Source: an uncultured Oscillibacter sp.
GTDB lineage: Bacteria; Bacillota; Clostridia; Oscillospirales; Oscillospiraceae
Reading direction: 5' to 3'
Length of the DNA: 9,341 nt
NCBI RefSeq assembly: GCF_910579365.1
Contig: NZ_CAJTUX010000083.1
Location: 1 to 9,341 of the forward strand
The translations under genes were made by a program, and so were the position numbers. Of the stretch, positions 6,112 through 9,341 are shown in pieces; the first letter of the stretch is position 1, and the number at the start of each line of letters is the position of its first letter. The notes under the pieces were generated by a model. That model was given only the letters and a program-made list of their open reading frames with translations. It was not told the DNA's origin and made no database searches.

Positions 6112-7194
6112 ATGGAACAGGCGAGGAAGGCGGGCGTTTTAGTCGCCATGAGCGGCGGTGTGGATAGCTCTGTGGCGGCGTATTTGGTACAGGCGGCGGG
6201 CTTTCCCTGCCAAGGCGTCACCATGCGCCTGCTCCCGGAGGACAACAGCCGGAACACAGCCGACGCGGAAGCCGTCTGCCAACGGCTCCATATCCCCTTT
6301 TCCGTACTGGACCTGCGGGAAGAATTTGAAAATGAAGTGATCGCAAAATTCATCCGCGTTTACCAGTCCGGCGGAACCCCCAACCCGTGTGTCGACTGCA
6401 ACCGCTGTCTGAAATTTTCCAGACTTCTTAACGAGGCGGAGCGGGCCGGACTTTTCTACGTGGCCACAGGGCACTACGCCCAGACAGACTACGAGAAAGC
6501 CACAGGACGATGGCTTTTGAAAAAGGCTCTGGACATCGGGAAGGACCAGAGCTATTTCCTCTACACCCTCACCCAGAAGCAGCTTTCCCATATCCAGTTT
6601 CCCTTGGGCGGGATGGAGAAGCAGCAAGTGCGGGAATTGGCGGACCGTCTCGGCTTTGTCAACGCCAAGCGTCGGGATAGTCAGGACATCTGTTTTATCC
6701 CAGACGGCGATTACGGCGCTTTTATGGAAGCTTATACCGGAACCCCCTGTCCCGCCGGGGATTTCCTGGACCTGAAGGGGAGGGTCGTGGGCCGTCACCA
6801 GGGTGCGGTGCGCTATACGCTGGGACAGCGGAAGGGCCTGGGGCTGTCCATGGGCGAGCCGGTTTATGTCTGCGGAAAAAATATGGAGGAAGGTACGGTC
6901 ACAGTCGGACCTGAGCGGGCCCTATACAGCCGTGAAATTCTGGTGGAGGAACTGAACTGGATTGCCCTGGATGCCTTTACCGCTCCGCTTCGGCTGAACG
7001 TAAAAACCCGTTCCCGCCAGCAGGAACAGCCGGCCATGCTCTTTCCGGAAAGCGGGAACCGCGTCCGTGTGGTCTTTGACGAGGCACAAAGAGCGGTTAC
7101 GCCAGGCCAGGCGGCGGTATTTTACCACGGCAATGTAGTAATCGGCGGCGGGACCATCCTGGAAGTGCAAGGAGGCGCTGATAATGGGCTGTGA
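6112..7194 (+). CDS. mnmA: tRNA-specific 2-thiouridylase MnmA
   Basis: 360 aa, the normal family length. The enzyme adenylates and then thiolates C2 of the wobble uridine U34 in tRNA-Lys, -Glu and -Gln, taking sulfur from a cysteine desulfurase. The N-terminal PP-loop ATPase motif is SGGVDSS (14-20). The first cysteine region is TPNPCVDCNRCLKF (89-102), followed by ATGHYAQ (118-124). The persulfide cysteine is Cys194 in SQDICFIPDGDY (190-201). The tRNA-binding central part contains GRVVGRHQGAVRYTLGQRKG (223-242), and a C-terminal beta-barrel follows. This is the C-type (CxxC) version, with Cys93, Cys96 and an additional Cys99, rather than the DxxC form of E. coli. GAGGTG four to five bases before ATG 6112 supports the start. 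The stop overlaps the next gene by 11 bases, so the two are probably translationally coupled. Confidence 0.97.
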   Translation: MEQARKAGVLVAMSGGVDSSVAAYLVQAAGFPCQGVTMRLLPEDNSRNTADAEAVCQRLHIPFSVLDLREEFENEVIAKFIRVYQSGGTPNPCVDCNRCLKFSRLLNEAERAGLFYVATGHYAQTDYEKATGRWLLKKALDIGKDQSYFLYTLTQKQLSHIQFPLGGMEKQQVRELADRLGFVNAKRRDSQDICFIPDGDYGAFMEAYTGTPCPAGDFLDLKGRVVGRHQGAVRYTLGQRKGLGLSMGEPVYVCGKNMEEGTVTVGPERALYSREILVEELNWIALDAFTAPLRLNVKTRSRQQEQPAMLFPESGNRVRVVFDEAQRAVTPGQAAVFYHGNVVIGGGTILEVQGGADNGL

Positions 7195-7540
7195 AAACTG
7201 TCATGAAACCTGCGGCGGCGAAGGAAACACACTGCTGCTGACACCAGAGGAGCTGGAGCTTCTGCGGCGTTTCGCCCAGACGCCCTTTCTTCCCGCAGCG
7301 GCCATGTTTGACCGAAAAACACCGGTATACTGGGAGAGCCCGAAAGAGGCTCCCCCCACCTACTCCGCCGCCATACTGGGCCTGACGGAAAAAGGGCTGA
7401 TCCGTCTGGATTATGACATCCCCCTGAAAAACTTTGACTACGCGGGCTATGAGTCCTATCCGCTCCACGGTAGTATGGCGCTGACCGGGCGGGGGCAGGA
7501 CATTTTGGAACAGGTAGAGATTCAAGGCATTGAGGAGTAA
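7184..7540 (+). CDS. Unknown small protein with N-terminal Cys cluster, between mnmA and tcdA
   Basis: 118 aa. GGAGG eight bases before ATG 7184 lies within the end of mnmA and fixes the start. The first ten residues hold three cysteines (MGCENCHETC: C3, C6, C10) plus His7, which could bind a metal or Fe-S cluster or carry a persulfide. The rest has no membrane segment. A helical part LLLTPEELELLRRFAQTPFL (17-36) and a later LTEKGLIRLDYDIPL (67-81) resemble the recognition helix and wing of a winged-helix domain, and LTGRGQDILEQVEI (100-113) the closing helix. This is inference from pattern only. It is locked between two anticodon-loop modification genes: it overlaps mnmA by 11 bases and lies three bases before the tcdA start. 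Either an adaptor in sulfur/tRNA modification or a local regulator would fit. I do not recognise the family. Confidence 0.85.
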   Translation: MGCENCHETCGGEGNTLLLTPEELELLRRFAQTPFLPAAAMFDRKTPVYWESPKEAPPTYSAAILGLTEKGLIRLDYDIPLKNFDYAGYESYPLHGSMALTGRGQDILEQVEIQGIEE

Positions 7541-7543
7541 TGT

Positions 7544-8281
7544 ATGCTGGGTCCGTTTTCAAGAACTGAGCTGCTTTTGGGCCAGGACGGCATGACCCGC
7601 CTGGCGAACGCCCGCGTGGCGGTATTTGGCCTGGGCGGCGTAGGCGGTTACGCGGTTGAAGCATTGGCGCGCAGCGGAATCGGCGCTCTGGAACTGGTGG
7701 ACAGCGACCAAGTGAGCCTGACGAATCTGAACCGCCAGATTCTCGCCACCCATGAAACGCTGGGGCAGTTCAAGGCCGACGCCGCCAGAGACCGGGTGCT
7801 GTCCATCAATCCGGAGGCGGAGGCCGTGGCCCGCAGAATTTTCTACGGCCCCGGCACCGCCGGGGACTTTGATTTTTCCAAGTACGATTACGTGGTGGAC
7901 GCCATTGATACGGTTACCGGCAAACTGGCTTTGATTCAACAGGCCCAGGCGGCCGGAACCCCTGTCATCAGCTGCATGGGGGCCGGAAATAAGATGGACC
8001 CCACCGCCTTTCGTGTGGCGGACATCTATGAGACCTCCGTCTGTCCCCTGGCCAGGGTGATGCGAAAGGAGCTGAAAAAACGAGGCATACGGCGGCTGAA
8101 GGTGGTCTACTCCCAGGAGCTCCCCCAAAATCCAAAGGGGGCATTGTATCAGGAATCTCTCGAGGGAGAAGTCCGGCGGCAGATACCGGGCAGCAGCGCC
8201 TTCGTCCCTTCTGTGGCGGGGCTGATTTTGGCCGGTGAGGTCATCAAAGACTTGGCGTTTTCTTTTTCGCAAGGGACCTAA
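7544..8281 (+). CDS. tcdA: tRNA threonylcarbamoyladenosine dehydratase TcdA (ThiF/E1-like)
   Basis: 245 aa. The enzyme uses ATP to cyclise t6A at position 37 of ANN-decoding tRNAs to ct6A. It has the E1/ThiF Rossmann motif FGLGGVGGYAVEALARSGIG (28-47), then the nucleotide-contact region VDSDQVSLTNLNRQ (52-65), the acidic DAID (119-122) and the TcdA-specific CMGAGNKMDPT (144-154). It also has VCPLARVMRKELKKRGI (166-182), containing the conserved Cys167, and a C-terminal helix with PSVAGLILAGEVIKDL (222-237). The ribosome site GAGGAG (about 7530-7535), eight bases upstream, selects ATG 7544. An ATG at 7540, overlapping the preceding stop, is out of frame. It ends the operon; I see no convincing intrinsic terminator directly after it. 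Molybdopterin- or ThiF-type adenylyltransferases are the alternative, but the GAGNKMDP motif favours TcdA. Confidence 0.94.
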   Translation: MLGPFSRTELLLGQDGMTRLANARVAVFGLGGVGGYAVEALARSGIGALELVDSDQVSLTNLNRQILATHETLGQFKADAARDRVLSINPEAEAVARRIFYGPGTAGDFDFSKYDYVVDAIDTVTGKLALIQQAQAAGTPVISCMGAGNKMDPTAFRVADIYETSVCPLARVMRKELKKRGIRRLKVVYSQELPQNPKGALYQESLEGEVRRQIPGSSAFVPSVAGLILAGEVIKDLAFSFSQGT

Positions 8282-8516
8282 CTGTGAAGTCTGCGGGACC
8301 TTCGTCATGACCCCCTGCGGTATTTGTACAACACTTTTTATCATCCGCTGAACCCGTATCCCCAAAATCCATGCGAGAGGCCTATGCCCGTTGGAATGGT
8401 TTCCCGAATCCCCCCATTTTACTGACGACGGTATTTCTGGCGCCGGCTTTGCTGCTCTTATAGGTTTCCTTCTCTATCACATTAAAAAATTACCGAGCTG
8501 GGCGGCGGGACAGAGC
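8282..8516. other. Intergenic interval with no supported feature
   Basis: Between tcdA and the IS3 remnant no frame has both a start and a ribosome site, and no clear hairpin-T-run is present. The left boundary of the mobile-element debris cannot be placed within it. Confidence 0.4.
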
Positions 8517-8529
8517 GGAGGAACCGATC

Positions 8530-8810
8530 ATGGATAAGCCGGATAAGAAGTTTGAGTTGATTCATGACATCGTCGCCAAAGAGGATAATGTTTTGAACGT
8601 TACAGAACTCTGTCGAATCGCCGGCGTATCCCGTTCCGGCTATTACCGCTGGGTGAACGCAGAGGATGCGCGGCGGGCACGAGAGAAAAAGATCAGGAGG
8701 ATTTCTCGCTGATTTTGCAGGCATATTAATTCCGAGGCCATGCCAAAGGCATCCGCGGCATTCATATGAGACTGCTGCATCTACCGAACGGCACGTTGAT
8801 TCTCTCGGTT
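8530..8810 (+). pseudogene. IS3-family transposase orfB remnant (N-terminal part only, frameshift and stop)
   Basis: ATG 8530 with GGAGGAA (8517-8523) opens MDKPDKKFELIHDIVAKEDN, then LNVTELCRIAGVSRSGYYRW, the typical IS3 orfB N-terminal helix-turn-helix. The frame ends at 8712, but one missing A in the A-run at 8686-8690 moves it into DQEDFSLILQAY. A TAA (8727-8729, probably once AAA) follows, and then FRGHAKGIRGIHMRLLH, matching the conserved region before the DDE domain in this family. Similarity is lost at about 8785-8810, so the catalytic domain is absent. The remnant is inactive. I found neither an orfA nor terminal repeats. Confidence 0.8.
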
Positions 8811-9019
8811 TGAAGAAGCTGCCGTCCATGCAGTCGCTTGCCGCATTGAAGGCTGAGAATAAAAAACGGTATCCAGAGTACAAGCAGGCGCGAGAAAAAA
8901 TGATAGAACTGCTCACCGCCAAAAACAACGTGGAGCGGATTTTGGCCGTGACGGAGAAGGAAAAAATCGCGACCGCCAGCAGGGGGCGCGGTGATGATTT
9001 TCTCTTTCCCTGCGGGTAA
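8790..9019 (+). pseudogene. Probable C-terminal tail of a mobilisation relaxase, truncated at its 5' side
   Basis: The frame ending at TAA 9017-9019 reads LGLKKLPSMQSLAALKAENK, then RYPEYKQAREKMIELLTAKN and NVERILAVTEKEK. Helical, charged tails of this kind, with the pattern LPS..L…AE…YPEY..AR..M.ELL..K.NV..IL, occur at the end of relaxases of clostridial mobilisable and conjugative elements. The catalytic part (Tyr and HUH region) is missing because the open frame enters the IS3 remnant upstream. No own start or ribosome site is apparent. A chance coiled-coil gene fragment is the alternative, so I hold this at moderate confidence. Confidence 0.5.
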
Positions 9020-9043
9020 GAGCAGACGCCGGAGGCGGCTTAA

Positions 9044-9071
9044 AAGGACCGGCGCAGCTGCGCCGGTCCTT
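9044..9071. terminator. 28-bp perfect palindrome, probable terminator for the leftward permease gene
   Basis: Bases 9044-9057 are exactly complementary to 9058-9071 (core CCGGCGCAGCTGCGCCGG). Read leftwards the stem is followed by TTTT; read rightwards only TT is present. It is therefore better placed to end transcription of the minus-strand gene whose stop is at 9144. Confidence 0.55.
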
Positions 9072-9087
9072 ACGGGAGCTTGGGGGC

Positions 9088-9143
9088 GGCAGCCACCAAC
9101 TAGCGAGCGCCGGGTAGATACCGGCGCATTGCTTGCCGCTGCC
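9088..9143. repeat. Nested inverted repeat next to the permease stop codon
   Basis: GGCAGC (9088-9093) and GCTGCC (9138-9143) enclose an inner 7-bp stem, GCGCCGG (9107-9113) with CCGGCGC (9121-9127). There is no T-run on either side. It may be the edge of the mobile-element debris or a structured 3' end of the leftward transcript. Confidence 0.4.
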
Positions 9144-9341
9144 TTATTTGGGTAGTACGTTTCGCTTTAAGCTGGTATAGGCCAGCAAAATATAGATTGC
9201 ATAAATCAGAAAGAAAATCCCCAGCGAGATCGTCACAATGGACAAAGGACTGTTCATTCCCACCATCACCCCCGGCTCAGGCGCACTGGCCAGATGAAGG
9301 ATAAAGGGTACGCCAATCAGTATAGGAGGAACGGCGGGCAG
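9144..9341 (-). CDS. C-terminal end of a membrane protein, possibly an FtsX-like ABC permease (partial)
   Basis: The minus strand is open from the window's right edge to TAA at 9144-9146, giving 65 residues: LPAVPPILIGVPFILHLASA, a short loop PEPGVMVGMNSP, then the hydrophobic segment SIVTISLGIFFLIYAIYILL and the basic tail AYTSLKRNVLPK. Two membrane segments separated by a short loop and ending in a Tyr/Lys/Arg-rich tail resemble the final helices of BceB/FtsX-type ABC transporter permeases. With only the tail visible, the family is uncertain; that it is a membrane protein is clear. The start lies outside the window. The palindrome at 9044-9071 probably terminates it. Confidence 0.65.
   Translation of the reverse strand: MPAVPPILIGVPFILHLASAPEPGVMVGMNSPLSIVTISLGIFFLIYAIYILLAYTSLKRNVLPK

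Noticed and set aside
8265..8351. Short frame after tcdA encoding CEVCG…CGIC, zinc-ribbon-like
   Set aside because: No start codon with a ribosome site, only about 28 codons, and it overlaps the end of tcdA out of frame; two CxxC pairs alone are weak evidence.
1..9341. CRISPR array, tRNA, rRNA or riboswitch
   Set aside because: No regularly spaced repeats, cloverleaf-like segments or recognisable riboswitch cores were seen on reading both strands.

Overview
The window looks like a chromosomal segment from a low-to-mid GC Gram-positive gut-type anaerobe, most likely a clostridial (Oscillospiraceae-like) lineage. This is inferred from the strong GGAGG-type ribosome binding sites, a LysM-GH18 spore/cortex-type glycosidase, a YkvI-family permease and a clostridial-style CxxC MnmA. 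No rRNA or tRNA gene was found to fix the taxonomy.

Region 1 (1-1959) is visibly more AT-rich than the rest. It holds a decayed three-gene cassette on the + strand with start/stop overlaps between neighbours. Gene A runs off the left edge and is split by a 163-bp MITE-like element (168-330) with 28-bp imperfect inverted ends and an ATGAA target duplication. Gene B (526-1070) needs three frame corrections. Gene C (1070-1959) is a three-helix membrane protein needing one correction. None of the three families is recognised. A hairpin terminator at 2045-2077 closes the cassette and also serves the convergent gene that follows.

Region 2 (2079-5325) is intact, GC-richer core sequence: a two-LysM GH18 hydrolase on the minus strand, a divergent YkvI-like membrane protein, then a bactofilin with a near-consensus promoter and its own terminator.

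Region 3 (5326-6111) has no gene. It contains a 16-bp perfect palindrome, an AT-rich stretch and a head-to-tail DnaA-box cluster with one perfect TTATCCACA, so it resembles a replication origin or a DnaA-binding locus although no dnaA or dnaN is in view. It ends in a strong promoter carrying an 8-bp tandem repeat.

Region 4 (6112-8281) is a tight three-gene operon: mnmA (2-thiolation of tRNA U34), a small unknown protein with an N-terminal Cys cluster, and tcdA (cyclisation of t6A37). The two enzymes act on neighbouring anticodon-loop positions of the same class of tRNA (tRNA-Lys UUU carries both marks), and in other bacteria both are tied to cysteine desulfurase sulfur relays. The middle gene is the best candidate here for something undescribed.

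Region 5 (8282-9341) is a mobile-element graveyard: a broken IS3-family orfB start fused to what looks like the tail of a mobilisation relaxase, a 28-bp perfect palindrome, and then the C-terminal end of a permease-like membrane protein on the minus strand that continues beyond the window.
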